From the NCBI GenBank assembly GCA_018262095.1, contig JAGTRW010000013.1, positions 62,001 to 126,000 of the forward strand: a stretch of 64,000 nucleotides of DNA, read 5' to 3'. Under the pieces are notes generated by a model. That model searched no databases. It was not told where the DNA came from and saw only the letters and a list, made by a program, of their open reading frames with translations. Source of the stretch: Pseudomonadota bacterium (GTDB lineage Bacteria; Pseudomonadota; Gammaproteobacteria; Burkholderiales; Rhodocyclaceae). Shown in pieces: positions 50,685 to 60,702 of the stretch. Positions within the stretch are counted from its first letter, which is position 1. Every line of letters starts with the position of its first letter. The position numbers and the translations under genes were made by a program.

Positions 50685-51861
50685 CGTTTTGGCGGCACCG
50701 CCTGACGAGCCGGCGCTGCGCAACGAGATCGTCCGCCTCAAGAAGATGGTCAATGCGCTGATGGATCGCGCCGAGCGCAGCACCAGCGCGCAGCGTTCCG
50801 ATTTCGGCATGTTCCAGACCGCGGTCATGCTCGAGGATCAGGTCCGCCAGCGCACCGCCGAGCTTGAAGCCGCGGTGCGCGAGAATGAAAAGATCAACCG
50901 CGCGCTGCTCTCCGCCAAAGAGCAGATGGCGTTCGAGATCGACGAGCGCAAGAGCGCTCATGCCGCGCTGGAAAAGGAAAAAGACGAGCAGCGGGTGCTG
51001 ATCAAGCAGCTCGAGGAGGCGCACAGCCAGTTGCTGCAATCGGAAAAGCTGGCGTCGATCGGCCAGCTGGCTGCCGGCGTTGCGCACGAGATCAACAATC
51101 CGATCGGCTTCGTCAACTCCAACCTGGGGACCCTGAAAAACTACGTCGGCGATCTGCTGCAGATCATCGGCCTCTACGAGAGCGCGGATCACCTGCTGGC
51201 GGTCGATCCGGCGCTGCACGATCGCATCGCTGCGGCGTGCGACAAGGCCGACCTCGATTTTCTGCGCAGCGACGTCGAAACGCTGATCTCGGAGTCGATC
51301 GAAGGAACGGCTCGCGTTCGCCGAATCGTTCAGGATCTGCGCGATTTTTCTCGCGTCGACAGCCACGAATGGCAGTGGGCCGACCTGCACGCCGGGCTGG
51401 AAAGCACGCTCAACGTGGTGATGAGTGAAATCAGATACAAGGCCGACGTGGTGCGGCAATTCGGCACGCTGCCCAAGGTCGAATGCATGCCGGCGCAACT
51501 CAACCAGGTGTTCATGAACATGCTGGTCAATGCCGCCCAGGCCATTGCCGAACGCGGCACCATCACCTTGGCCAGCGGCTGTGCCGACGATCAGGTCTGG
51601 ATTTCGATCGCCGACACGGGCAAAGGCATCGCGCCGGAACTGCTGACCCGGATCTTCGATCCCTTCTTTACGACCAAGCCGGTCGGCAAGGGGACCGGCC
51701 TCGGCCTTTCCGTTTCCTACGGCATCGTCGACAAGCACGGTGGCCGCATCGAGGTCGATAGCCTGCCGGGCCAAGGCACGACGTTTACCATCTGGCTGCC
51801 GGTGCGGCGCCCGCAGCAGGCGGCTTTACCTGCGCTCGATACGGTGTCGCCCACTGATTGA
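50674..51861 (+). CDS. Cytosolic sensor histidine kinase paired with the FIST protein
   Basis: A 395-residue kinase without transmembrane helices. Residues about 50-125 form a coiled coil (TAELEAAVRENEKINRALLSAKEQMAFEIDERKSAHAALEKEKDEQRVL). HisKA follows with LASIGQLAAGVAHEINNPIGFV (His about residue 141), then HATPase motifs NMLVNAAQAIAE, DTGKGIAPELLTRIFDPFFTTK and GTGLGLSVSYGI. The ATG at 50674 overlaps the FIST gene end. No response regulator is adjacent, so the partner is probably encoded elsewhere. Confidence 0.9.
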   Translation: MSDSVLAAPPDEPALRNEIVRLKKMVNALMDRAERSTSAQRSDFGMFQTAVMLEDQVRQRTAELEAAVRENEKINRALLSAKEQMAFEIDERKSAHAALEKEKDEQRVLIKQLEEAHSQLLQSEKLASIGQLAAGVAHEINNPIGFVNSNLGTLKNYVGDLLQIIGLYESADHLLAVDPALHDRIAAACDKADLDFLRSDVETLISESIEGTARVRRIVQDLRDFSRVDSHEWQWADLHAGLESTLNVVMSEIRYKADVVRQFGTLPKVECMPAQLNQVFMNMLVNAAQAIAERGTITLASGCADDQVWISIADTGKGIAPELLTRIFDPFFTTKPVGKGTGLGLSVSYGIVDKHGGRIEVDSLPGQGTTFTIWLPVRRPQQAALPALDTVSPTD

Positions 51862-51875
51862 TCAAGACTGACGCG

Positions 51876-51890
51876 CCGCCCGCAGGGCGG
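51876..51890 (+). terminator. GC-rich hairpin between the kinase gene and pyrC
   Basis: CCGCCC-GCA-GGGCGG forms a 6-bp stem 15 bases after the kinase stop, followed by only a weakly T-containing stretch. It may end kinase transcription or serve as a leader element for pyrC; the distinction cannot be made. Confidence 0.35.
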
Positions 51891-51931
51891 AAATCATCTA
51901 GAATCGCTCTATTCAATTTCCAGGCTCTGTC

Positions 51932-52975
51932 ATGCACCTCACCATCACCCGTCCCGACGACTGGCATCTGCACCTGCGCGACGGCGCCGCGCTGACCGCC
52001 GTCTTGCCGCACAGCGCGCGGCAGTTCGCGCGCGCCATCATCATGCCCAATCTGCGCCCGCCGGTGACCACCGTCGATGCTGCGGCTGCGTACCGCCAGC
52101 GAATTCTCGCGGCGCTGCCGGCCGGCGTCGACTTCGAACCGCTGATGACGCTCTACCTCACCGACAACACGCCTGCCGACGAGATCAAGCGCGCCGCCGC
52201 GAGCGGCTTCGTCAAGGCGGTCAAGCTCTATCCGGCTGGTGCGACGACCAATTCCGATGCCGGCGTCAGCGACCTTCTCAAGTGCGACGCGGCGCTCGGG
52301 CAGATGGAAAAACTCGGCGTGCCGCTCTTGGTGCACGGCGAGGTCACCGATCCTTCGATCGATCTCTTCGACCGCGAGCAGGTGTTCATCGACACCGTGC
52401 TGCAGCCCTTGCTGGCGCGGCGCCCCGGATTGCGCGTGGTGTTCGAGCACATCACCACGAAAGATGCGGCGCAGTTCGTCGCCGCTGCCGGCGACAACCT
52501 GGCGGCGACGATCACCGCGCATCATCTCTTGTATAACCGCAACGCCATCTTTCTCGGTGGTCTGCGTCCGCATTACTACTGTCTGCCAGTGCTCAAGCGC
52601 GAGATCCATCGTCAGGCGCTGGTCGCCGCAGCGACTTCGGGCAGTGGCAAGTTTTTCCTCGGCACCGACTCGGCGCCGCACGCGCGCGGCGCCAAGGAGG
52701 CCGCGTGCGGCTGCGCCGGCTGCTATACCGCGTATGCGGCGCTCGAGCTCTACGCCGAGGCTTTTGCGCAGGCCGGTGCGATCGACCGGCTCGAGGCCTT
52801 TGCCAGCTTCAACGGCGCCGACTTTTACCGGCTGCCGCGCAATGCCGGGACGGTGACGCTCGCCACGCACGATTGGAGCGTGCCGCAAGATCTGCCCTAC
52901 GCCGACGGCGGCACGCTGGTTCCGCTGCGCGCCGGCGAAGCGCTGCACTGGAAGCTCGTTGAATCGATAGCCTAG
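51932..52975 (+). CDS. pyrC: Dihydroorotase
   Basis: PyrC closes N-carbamoyl-L-aspartate to dihydroorotate, the third step of pyrimidine synthesis. The 347-residue product starts with the metal-binding [11 protein letters not shown] (HxH) and has [18 protein letters not shown] (with the carboxylated Lys), [22 protein letters not shown] and GTDSAPHA, all class II dihydroorotase landmarks. The length is as in E. coli. Its stop codon lies inside the left arm of a 174-bp inverted-repeat element. Confidence 0.96.
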   Translation: MHLTITRPDDWHLHLRDGAALTAVLPHSARQFARAIIMPNLRPPVTTVDAAAAYRQRILAALPAGVDFEPLMTLYLTDNTPADEIKRAAASGFVKAVKLYPAGATTNSDAGVSDLLKCDAALGQMEKLGVPLLVHGEVTDPSIDLFDREQVFIDTVLQPLLARRPGLRVVFEHITTKDAAQFVAAAGDNLAATITAHHLLYNRNAIFLGGLRPHYYCLPVLKREIHRQALVAAATSGSGKFFLGTDSAPHARGAKEAACGCAGCYTAYAALELYAEAFAQAGAIDRLEAFASFNGADFYRLPRNAGTVTLATHDWSVPQDLPYADGGTLVPLRAGEALHWKLVESIA

Positions 52976-53144
52976 TAGGCCGTCATGCAGAATCGCAGCG
53001 ATATGAAAAATTGCGTCATTCCGGGCTTGACCCGGAATCCAGTGGTGCGCTCCTGGATTCCGGCACCCCAAGAGTGCTTCCTTCGGGGCGCTTTCGCCGG
53101 AATGACGGGGCTATTCCTTGTTTTTAAGATGACTGCCTACTAGG
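52971..53144. repeat. 174-bp element with nested inverted repeats
   Basis: The outer arms CCTAGTAGGCCGTCAT (52971-52986) and ATGACTGCCTACTAGG (53129-53144) are reverse complements at 15 of 16 bases. An inner pair, CGTCATTCCGG and CCGGAATGACG (53014-53024 and 53097-53107), belongs to a palindromic intergenic repeat type common in proteobacteria, with a further GGAATCCA/TGGATTCC pair inside. The left arm contains the pyrC stop and the right arm contains the ribosome binding site of the next gene. Confidence 0.65.
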
Positions 53145-53153
53145 AGGTTGCTC

Positions 53154-53600
53154 ATGATGCTCTCCAGATTTTCGTCGGGCGCGCTGGCGCTGCTCATCGT
53201 GCCGTTGCTGGCGGCGTGTTCCGATCAGCGCGCGAGCTTCGAGATCAAGGGCAGCGCCAATTCGCTGAGCTTGATCCGGGTGACCGGAATGCCGTGGGAA
53301 AACACCGCCCAGTACTCGATCGTCGCGGCGCGCCTGCCCGACTGCATGCGCCGACACGCGATGGGCAAGGCGCCGCGGGGCGCCAAGGTCGAGGTCTACT
53401 CGCCGGGCAACGACGCCTGGATTCTCAAGCAGGGCAACAAGATGTACGTCACCGAGACGCGCAGCTGCGAAGGCTTCGCCAAGCTCGACAAGGTGCCGGA
53501 TGACGGCCTCGGGCAGTTGATGGGCACTTTCGAGATGCGTTCGGAGACGCTGGTGTTTACCGCCGCGCCGAAACCCGTGGCGCCGCCGCCGGCAAACTGA
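53154..53600 (+). CDS. Hypothetical lipoprotein
   Basis: A 148-residue protein with a signal peptide and lipobox (LLIVPLLAACSDQ, Cys about 22). The mature part has three Cys-containing stretches (LPDCMRRHAM, RSCEGF) and no recognised domain. TAGGAGG lies 8 bases before the ATG at 53154; this ribosome binding site lies within the right arm of the inverted-repeat element. It is a single gene, convergent with the RTX exporter gene. Function unknown. Confidence 0.65.
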   Translation: MMLSRFSSGALALLIVPLLAACSDQRASFEIKGSANSLSLIRVTGMPWENTAQYSIVAARLPDCMRRHAMGKAPRGAKVEVYSPGNDAWILKQGNKMYVTETRSCEGFAKLDKVPDDGLGQLMGTFEMRSETLVFTAAPKPVAPPPAN

Positions 53601-53675
53601 ATTCGCTCCGACACTGCGCGGGGCGGAGAGAAACGTTCCAGCTTCGACTCGCTCAGCCCGAGCCGGGATCGTCGC

Positions 53676-55754
53676 CTAGCCGATGCTGACCAGTTTTTCG
53701 CGTGGCCCATCGGCGACCAGGCGGCCGCCGTCCATGGCGATCACGCGTTTGGCCAGGCCGAGCATGATGACGCTGTGCGTGGTCATGATCAGCACGCTGT
53801 CGTCGCCGAGCAGAGGCGGCAGGCGCTGCGCGAGTTGCCGTTCGCTGTCCGGATCGAGGCCCTGCGTCGGCTCGTCGAGCAGCAGGATGCGGCAAGGCTG
53901 GGCGAAGGCGCGCGCCAACGCGACCTTCTGCCGTTGGCCGCCGGAGAGGTTGGCGCCGCGCTCGTCGAGGATCATTCCCAGCGTCAGGCGGCCGCTGTTG
54001 AGTTCGTCCTCGAGGCCCGAGGTCCAGATCGCCTGCGCCAGGCGTTTGCCGTCACCGCCGGCGATGCGCAGATTGTCCTCAAGCGAACCGGCGAAGATCG
54101 AAGGTTCCTGCGATTTCCACGCCAGCCAGCGCGCGCGATCGAGGCGTGCGATGTCGTCAAGCGCCAGGCCGTCGATCAGGATCTGTCCGGCGTCCGGCCG
54201 GCACAGGCCGGCCAGGCTGCGCAGCAGCGTCGTCTTGCCGGCACCGGGCCGGCCGAGCAGCGCGATGCGCTCGCCCGGGGCGACCGAGAACGACACCGAA
54301 TCGAGTGCCGCCGGACGTCCCGCGTAGCGTTTGCCAAGGCCGATCACGACGATGTGGCCGGCGGTGCTCGGCCGCGGCACGCAGTCCTTGTCGACAGTCG
54401 CTTCCAGGCTGCTTTCCATGCGCGCTGCGGCGCGCTGGAAATCCTGCCATTTGCCGGTCACCATGAACAGTGAGGCGACCATTCCCATCGCCCGGCCCGC
54501 CAGCAGATTGCTGGCGATCAGCCCGCCGACCGAGAGCAGTCGCGCCTCGATCAGATAGGCGCCGGCCGCCAGCATGGCCACCGTACTCAAGGTCTGCATC
54601 GCCGCCGACAGTGTGCTGAGGTGGTTCATCGACAGGCGCCGCGCACCGTCGATGCTCGCCGACGACTCTGACAGCTCGCGCCAGCGGCGCAGGAAAGCGC
54701 CGGCGCCGGGGACCGTGCGCGCGACGTCGAGCGCGCCGAGCATTTCGCCGATGAACGAGAGCTTGCGCGTGCTGCGCTGCTCGGCTTCGCGCCCCTGACG
54801 GTTGATCTTCGCCTGCAAGAGCAGGCCGGCCGCCGCGTAGAGCGCGACCAGCAGCAGCGCGACGATGAGCAGCGGCCAGGCGATGATGCCGATGACGATC
54901 AGATAGAGCAACAGGAAGGGCGTGTCGGCGAGGCTCAGCAGATACGAGGACGAGACAAAGTCGCGCGACAGCGCGAGGTCGCGGTAGTTGGACAGGAAGC
55001 GCGCGAAGCCGCCGGCCGGTGTGTCGACTTGCGAGGTCAGCCGGTGCCAGAGGCTTTCGTCGCTGCGCCGCGTCAGTTCGTCGCCGATGCGCTCGGTCGA
55101 CCAGGCGCGCACCAGGCGCATCCCGGCGTCGGTCGCCAGGTAAAGCAGCATGCCGATGACCAGCGCCCACAGCGTTTCGAAGACGCCGTTGGAGACCACC
55201 TTGTCATAGACCAGCATCGAGAAGAGCGGCAACATCAGCTGGCCGGAATTGACGAATAGACTGGCTAGCCCGATTTCGGCCCAGGCCGCGCGCAACGCCG
55301 GCCACAGCGCGGCGAGCGAGGCCAGTCCTTCGAACTTGAGCTTGGCCAGCGGCGTGCGCAGCACCACGGCTTCGACAAAGGTGTCGCCCGCCGGGTCGGG
55401 CAGGTCGGCGAGCGCTTCGCCGTTCTCGCCGATGATCTGCCAGCGCTGCGCGTTGCGTTGCAGCAGCATAAAGGCGCCGTCGGAAAGTTGCAGCAGCGCG
55501 AGGTCGCCGGGCAATTCGAGTACGTGGCGCAGCGACGCCGCGAGGTGGCGCGCCGAGAAGCCGACGCGGTCGAGCCGGCGCGCCTGCGCTGGCCAGTTAT
55601 CGGTGCGTGCGACGAGACCCTTGAGCAGCTGGCGCAGCAGCAAGGCGGATGCGCGGTTGGCGCCGCACAGCCGGGTCGCGGCGGTCAGCAGCGCGTGGCG
55701 GTCGAGGCCGCGGTCGGCGGCAGGGCGGGGAGGTGGGGTAGAAGGGCCAGTCAT
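53676..55754 (-). CDS. Type I secretion ABC transporter (permease-ATPase fusion, LapB/SiiF-like)
   Basis: The inner-membrane engine of a type I secretion system. The 692-residue product has an N-terminal region (residues about 10-140) resembling the degenerate C39-like domain of RTX exporters, a six-helix transmembrane domain (about 160-430), and an ATPase domain with Walker A GRPGAGKT near residue 500, signature LSGGQRQ near 605 and Walker B ILLLDEPT near 625. The ATG at 55754 starts before the C39-like domain; a longer upstream extension runs into the RTX gene and is unlikely. It lies 35 bases after the RTX gene and presumably exports that protein. Confidence 0.88.
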   Translation of the reverse strand: MTGPSTPPPRPAADRGLDRHALLTAATRLCGANRASALLLRQLLKGLVARTDNWPAQARRLDRVGFSARHLAASLRHVLELPGDLALLQLSDGAFMLLQRNAQRWQIIGENGEALADLPDPAGDTFVEAVVLRTPLAKLKFEGLASLAALWPALRAAWAEIGLASLFVNSGQLMLPLFSMLVYDKVVSNGVFETLWALVIGMLLYLATDAGMRLVRAWSTERIGDELTRRSDESLWHRLTSQVDTPAGGFARFLSNYRDLALSRDFVSSSYLLSLADTPFLLLYLIVIGIIAWPLLIVALLLVALYAAAGLLLQAKINRQGREAEQRSTRKLSFIGEMLGALDVARTVPGAGAFLRRWRELSESSASIDGARRLSMNHLSTLSAAMQTLSTVAMLAAGAYLIEARLLSVGGLIASNLLAGRAMGMVASLFMVTGKWQDFQRAAARMESSLEATVDKDCVPRPSTAGHIVVIGLGKRYAGRPAALDSVSFSVAPGERIALLGRPGAGKTTLLRSLAGLCRPDAGQILIDGLALDDIARLDRARWLAWKSQEPSIFAGSLEDNLRIAGGDGKRLAQAIWTSGLEDELNSGRLTLGMILDERGANLSGGQRQKVALARAFAQPCRILLLDEPTQGLDPDSERQLAQRLPPLLGDDSVLIMTTHSVIMLGLAKRVIAMDGGRLVADGPREKLVSIG

Positions 55755-55789
55755 CGAAGGAGTTTTCGCCTCATGGTGGGCTACGCGGC

Positions 55790-58700
55790 TCAGGCGGTTT
55801 GCCAGTGGATCTGCGCGATCACATGGTCTGCTGTCTGTGTTCCGGCGCTGTAGATCGTGCAATCCGAGGCGCCGACAGTGCCAGCCCATGCTACGCTTTC
55901 CGTCGCCACGGTGCTGACGGTCAGGGATTCGCCCGTGTTGGCCTTGATCGTCATGCTCGACCCGTTGCCGTCGTCGACAAAGGCCTGGACGTCGGCATAG
56001 CTCAGCGTCAGTGCCGTATTCGTCCCGCTCTTGATGTCCAGGATTTCCATGTTGTCGGCTATCGCGGCGAGTGCCGAGAAGTTGTAAGTGGCGGAGAGCC
56101 CCTGCAGCACAAGGGTGTCGCCGCTGCCGCCGCCGCCATCGACCAGCGTCGGCAGACTGCTCGACGCCACGTAGAAGGTGTCTTCGCCGAGACCTCCGTA
56201 AGCCTTGTCGCCCACCGCGGCGGTGATCTTGTCGTTTCCAGCGTCGCCGTTGAGGGTATCGCTGTCGAGGCCGCCATCGAGGGTGTCGTCACCGGCGCCG
56301 CCATTGAGGCTGTCGTTGCCGGCGCCGCCATTGAGGTTGTCATTGCCGAGGCCGCCATCAAGCTGGTTAGCCAGGCCGTCGCCGGTCAGCGTGTCGTCGT
56401 AGTTGGATCCGATCAGGTTCTCGATGGTATTGAAGGTATCGCCGACCGCATCGCCGCTGGCGAGATTGGAGATGCTGAGCGCCGCGGTGGTGGAGGTTAG
56501 GTTGGCGTTGACGCCGATTCCCGCGGTCAGGGTCGCGCTGCCGGCCGCGGCCTCGGTCATCCCGGAGTGGGCGTAACTGACCGTATCGCTGCCGTTGCCG
56601 CCAATAAAAGCGTCCTTACCGTTGAAGCCTTCCAGTGTGTCAGCGCCGTCGAGACCATAGAGTGTGTTGTCGCCCCCGTTGCCCCACAGATTATCGACAC
56701 CCCCCGTGCCGTAGAGGCCTTCGATGTTGGTCAGGGTGTCGCCTGCCGCGCTGTTGGTGAACGTGAAGCCCAGCGCCGAGTTGATCGAGGCATCGAGCAG
56801 CGAGACGTTGACCATGGCGAGGTTGCCGGAAGCGTCGTAGCGCGCATAGTCGGTGCCGTTGCCGCCGTCCATCACGTCGGCGCCGATGCCGCCGTCGAGC
56901 GTGTCGTTGCCGTCGCCACCATAGAGCGCGTCGATACCGGCGTCGCCATAGATCGTGTCGTTGCCGATCTCTCCATAAAGGAAGTCGTTGTCGTTGCCGC
57001 CCCTGATCGTGTCGTTGCCCCCTCCTCCCCAGATATTGTCGTTACCTGCTGCTCCAGAAAGGATGTTGTTATCGGTGTTGCCGGTCAGGAAGTCGGCGTA
57101 ATTGGATCCGTAAAGGTTGTCGATGGCGATCAGCGTATCGCTGCCGCTACCGCCGAACGCTGATCCGGGGGCCAATCCGATGCCGAGCAGCGCGGTGACG
57201 GCGGCCCCGGCGTTGATGAAATCCACCGAATCGTTGAGTGACAAGCCGCCGGTAATGACGTTGGCGATGTTGGACGCCTTGACGTAGATCGCGCTGGTGG
57301 TGCCGCTTGCCGTGACGTTCTCGAAACTGCCGCTGACGATGGCGCCGATTGTTCCTGAGCTGGTGCTTACGTTGCCGCCGGCTTGCAGGTCGATGTTCGA
57401 TAGCGTCCCGGCGCCCGACCAGACGAAGGTGTCGATTCCGGCGCCGCCGTCATAGATGTCGGCGGTGAGATCGGTGCCCGACGTCATCGTGATCGTGTCG
57501 TCACCGGCGCCGCCGTTGAGTATCGCGGCGCCCACGCCGTCATCGCTCAGCGTGTCGTTGCCGTCGCCGCCGTAGAGCTGGTCGGCGCCGGTGCCGCCGG
57601 TCAGCGCGTCGTTGCCGATGCCGCCGTAGAGCTTGTCGTCACCGATGCCGCCGTCCAACGTGTCGTCGCCACCGTCGCCGGTCAGGATGTTGGCGTTGCC
57701 ATCGCCGGTCAGCGTGTCGTTGTATATCGATCCGGTGAGGTTTTGGATGAAATGATAGGTATCGCCGAGGGCGGCGCCAAAGCTTCCCCCTCCAGCGGCT
57801 AGTGAGGCCGTCACGCCGACGCCGGCGCCGGCATCCGGGGCGTGAGCGTAACTCACGGTATTGTTCCCCGTTCCGGTGTCGAGGTTGATTTCGTCGCCGT
57901 AGTAGATGTCGCCGCCGCCGATGCCTTCGAGCGTGTCGTTGCCGGCGCCGCCGCTGAGTACGTTGACTGAGCCGTTGCCGATCAGCGTGTCGGCGAACGT
58001 GGAACCGGCCAGGTTTTCGATGCTGAAGTAGCTGTCGTTGAATGCGTCGCCGGCGATGGCGAGGGTTTGCGTTACCAGTCCGACAGTCAGTGATGCGGCG
58101 ACTGCGGCACCTGCGTGGGCATAGCTTGCCGTATCGTTACCGTCCGCGGCAAAGCTTGACGAATCGCTGCCGATGCCGCCATAAAGCACATCGGCACCGG
58201 CGCCTCCCTCGAGAATATCGTCGCCGGCTTCGCCCCACAGCGTATTGATCCCGGCATTGCCGATCAGCGTGTCGGCAAGGTTCGACCCCTGCAGGTTTTC
58301 GATGCTGTTGTTAAAATAGGTATCGCCGATCGCGTCGCCTTTGATGGTGACGGCTGGCCCGTACGCGAAAGCGGTTCCGGCCAGCGAGGCGGTGACGCCG
58401 TCGATTCCGGTGTTATGCAGGTAGCTTGCGGTGTCGATGCCGTCACCGCCGTCAAGCGTATCGGCAGCGCCGCCCATCCCTTCTAGAACGTCGTTACCTG
58501 CACCGCTGGAGAGCACGTTGAGGGCGGCGTCGTTGCCGATCAGCGTGTCGGCATAGGCGCTGCCGGTCAAGCTCTCGATGCGGGTATACGTATCGCCGTC
58601 GGCATCGTTGGTTTGTACGACTCCAAGGGTCGTCGTCAAGCTCGCGACAACGCCTTGCGTGGACGGCGCATAGCTGACGGTGTCGGTGCCGCCGCCGCCG

Positions 58701-60676
58701 TCAAAATCATTGGCCTGGATTCCTGCGGCGCCGGTCAGCGTGTCGTTGCCGGCGCCGCCGATCAGGTTCTCGATCGACCCGAGAACGTCGCCTTCGGCTT
58801 CACCGCCGCTACCGGTATTGCTTGTCAGGCTGACGGTGACGGCAGCGGTCGCTGCGGCGTAGCTCGCGGTGTCGGTGCCAGCCCCGCCCTGCAGCGCGTC
58901 GGCGCCGTCGCCGCCGGTCAGCGTGTCGTTGCCGTCGCCGCCGTTGAGCGTGTCGGCGCCGCCGCGTCCTTCGAGGATGTCGTCGCCGAGACCGCCAGCA
59001 AGGACGTTGGCGCCCCCGTTGCCGATCAGCGTATCGGCATAATTCGTTCCGGTCAGGTTTTCGATGCCGACCAGCGTGTCGCCAAGCGATTCTGAACCGG
59101 CGACGCCCAAGCCGGTACCGTCGAGGACGACGCTCACGCCGACCCCGAGATTGGCGTCGGCATAGGTTGCAGTATCGATTCCCGTGCCGCCGACCAGCGT
59201 GTCGGCGCCCATGCCGCCGTTAAGGATGTCGTTGCCCGAGCCGCCATTGAGTTTGTCGTCGCCAGCACCGCCGCTCAGCATGTCGGCGCCGGAACCCGCA
59301 TTGACGACATCGTCGCCGTCGCCGGCGTAGATGTCGTAACCGACGCCGCTTCTGGGCAGAACCATCATGTTCGTTCCGTAAATCGGATCGGTGACCGGAA
59401 CCGTATAGTCGGCCTGGCTGGCGGCGTTGCTCGAGATCATCTGAAAACTGGCAGTCACGCTGGGCGTCACCGTGATTCCGTTTTCAATATGGGTTCCGCT
59501 CACCGTGACTGATGAGGACAGGACCGTCGCGGCCGAAGCGAGGTAGGCCGCATCGTCGCTGACGTTGTAGACGATGTTGAGATTGAGTCCCTGAGTCAGC
59601 AGGTTGGGAAACGCCGTCGGGTCGACGATCCATTGATTGGTTCCTGCGACCTGGGTGGCGCCTTGGATGCTAAACCCCGGAATATCGGTATACGCGCCAT
59701 TGACCCGAATGACGATCTGGCTGATCGTCGTGAAGTTGGTCGTGTCCACATGCAGAACCCTGACCCACTGCGCATCTGCGGAACTGAATGCGGTGTTGTG
59801 ATCGATGGTGTCGGCCGCGCTCGTTCCGGTGATCGTCGCGCGGTCGGCCTGCGCCCCCGGTGCGCTGCGGATCGCCAGCTGTTGAGCATAAACGGCGCGG
59901 TCGGTGCTGTAGGCCGGGTCGCTGTGCAAGGTCGCCGGCGGCGCGATCCAGGCGCCGTTGGGCGTTCCCGTGGCGCCGGTGAGCTTGAATGAGGACGAGG
60001 TAAACAGCGCGACGCTGACCGTCGGCGGGCTAGACAACGAATCGAAGAGGTTGGCGGCGGGGACTTCGACCACCTGCTGCGGCGTTCCCGCGGTATAGAC
60101 CGGCGCCTGCGGTTGCCCGCTTTTATAGACGGGCGGCTCGACAATCGGCACCGCTTGAACAGGGGGCGATACGTCGCCTGCGCTCGCGCCCGTTCCCGCC
60201 CCCGCTGCGTGGCTGGATGCGTTGCTGGTGCCTGCGGCGATTCCCGCGCCAACCTTGACCAGCGGCGCCGGTGGCGTCGGCGGCTCGACGCTCGGTGCCT
60301 GCTCCGGCGGCGCTGTTTCGGCGGCGGGCGGCTGGGCCGCGTCGATGCTTTCGCTGACCAGCCGCAAGCTGCCGGCCTTGGCGGCGACCGTGGTGCCGGC
60401 CTGCTTGAACAGGTCGCCGAGAATCCCGGTGCCGTCATTGAAGGCGACGGCGTGTGGCGTGCCGCTGATCGCCTCGAGTGCGCCATTGGGAACCACCACG
60501 TAGGCGCCGTCGCTGAAGCTGAGCAGCAAGTCGACGTCGGCGACATCGACCGACTGGAGTTGCGCCTTGCCGTGCTGGATATTGACCGTACCGTCGGCGG
60601 AGACCTCGGCGCGCTCGACATGCTGCCCCGCCGCCAGCGCCTTGAGTGTGTTTTGAGTCTTCGTCTCGTTTGCCAT
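55790..60676 (-). CDS. Large RTX calcium-binding protein, type I secretion substrate
   Basis: A 1628-residue protein. Residues 1-95 form an N-terminal module (DVDLLLSFSDGAYVVVPNGALEAI) typical of large T1SS surface proteins. A proline-rich linker occupies about 100-200, and a unique domain occupies about 220-440. Many GGxGxDxUx nonapeptide repeats follow, arranged in recurring blocks of about 50 residues (for example LIGNGGANVLAGGLGDDILEG), between about 450 and 1500. These bind calcium and fold outside the cell. The last 60 residues lack repeats and end IHWQTA, consistent with an uncleaved C-terminal secretion signal. There is no signal peptide and few cysteines. Role: surface adhesin, S-layer or biofilm protein, by context. 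Confidence 0.85.
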   Translation of the reverse strand: MANETKTQNTLKALAAGQHVERAEVSADGTVNIQHGKAQLQSVDVADVDLLLSFSDGAYVVVPNGALEAISGTPHAVAFNDGTGILGDLFKQAGTTVAAKAGSLRLVSESIDAAQPPAAETAPPEQAPSVEPPTPPAPLVKVGAGIAAGTSNASSHAAGAGTGASAGDVSPPVQAVPIVEPPVYKSGQPQAPVYTAGTPQQVVEVPAANLFDSLSSPPTVSVALFTSSSFKLTGATGTPNGAWIAPPATLHSDPAYSTDRAVYAQQLAIRSAPGAQADRATITGTSAADTIDHNTAFSSADAQWVRVLHVDTTNFTTISQIVIRVNGAYTDIPGFSIQGATQVAGTNQWIVDPTAFPNLLTQGLNLNIVYNVSDDAAYLASAATVLSSSVTVSGTHIENGITVTPSVTASFQMISSNAASQADYTVPVTDPIYGTNMMVLPRSGVGYDIYAGDGDDVVNAGSGADMLSGGAGDDKLNGGSGNDILNGGMGADTLVGGTGIDTATYADANLGVGVSVVLDGTGLGVAGSESLGDTLVGIENLTGTNYADTLIGNGGANVLAGGLGDDILEGRGGADTLNGGDGNDTLTGGDGADALQGGAGTDTASYAAATAAVTVSLTSNTGSGGEAEGDVLGSIENLIGGAGNDTLTGAAGIQANDFDGGGGTDTVSYAPSTQGVVASLTTTLGVVQTNDADGDTYTRIESLTGSAYADTLIGNDAALNVLSSGAGNDVLEGMGGAADTLDGGDGIDTASYLHNTGIDGVTASLAGTAFAYGPAVTIKGDAIGDTYFNNSIENLQGSNLADTLIGNAGINTLWGEAGDDILEGGAGADVLYGGIGSDSSSFAADGNDTASYAHAGAAVAASLTVGLVTQTLAIAGDAFNDSYFSIENLAGSTFADTLIGNGSVNVLSGGAGNDTLEGIGGGDIYYGDEINLDTGTGNNTVSYAHAPDAGAGVGVTASLAAGGGSFGAALGDTYHFIQNLTGSIYNDTLTGDGNANILTGDGGDDTLDGGIGDDKLYGGIGNDALTGGTGADQLYGGDGNDTLSDDGVGAAILNGGAGDDTITMTSGTDLTADIYDGGAGIDTFVWSGAGTLSNIDLQAGGNVSTSSGTIGAIVSGSFENVTASGTTSAIYVKASNIANVITGGLSLNDSVDFINAGAAVTALLGIGLAPGSAFGGSGSDTLIAIDNLYGSNYADFLTGNTDNNILSGAAGNDNIWGGGGNDTIRGGNDNDFLYGEIGNDTIYGDAGIDALYGGDGNDTLDGGIGADVMDGGNGTDYARYDASGNLAMVNVSLLDASINSALGFTFTNSAAGDTLTNIEGLYGTGGVDNLWGNGGDNTLYGLDGADTLEGFNGKDAFIGGNGSDTVSYAHSGMTEAAAGSATLTAGIGVNANLTSTTAALSISNLASGDAVGDTFNTIENLIGSNYDDTLTGDGLANQLDGGLGNDNLNGGAGNDSLNGGAGDDTLDGGLDSDTLNGDAGNDKITAAVGDKAYGGLGEDTFYVASSSLPTLVDGGGGSGDTLVLQGLSATYNFSALAAIADNMEILDIKSGTNTALTLSYADVQAFVDDGNGSSMTIKANTGESLTVSTVATESVAWAGTVGASDCTIYSAGTQTADHVIAQIHWQTA

Positions 60677-60702
60677 CGCTGGTCTCCGTCAACCTGAGTT
60701 TT

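Noticed and set aside
56200-59330. Dense repeats that could be mistaken for a CRISPR or satellite array
   Set aside because: Repeats are imperfect, codon-phased and encode GGxGxDxUx RTX motifs in one long frame; no constant repeat with unique spacers.
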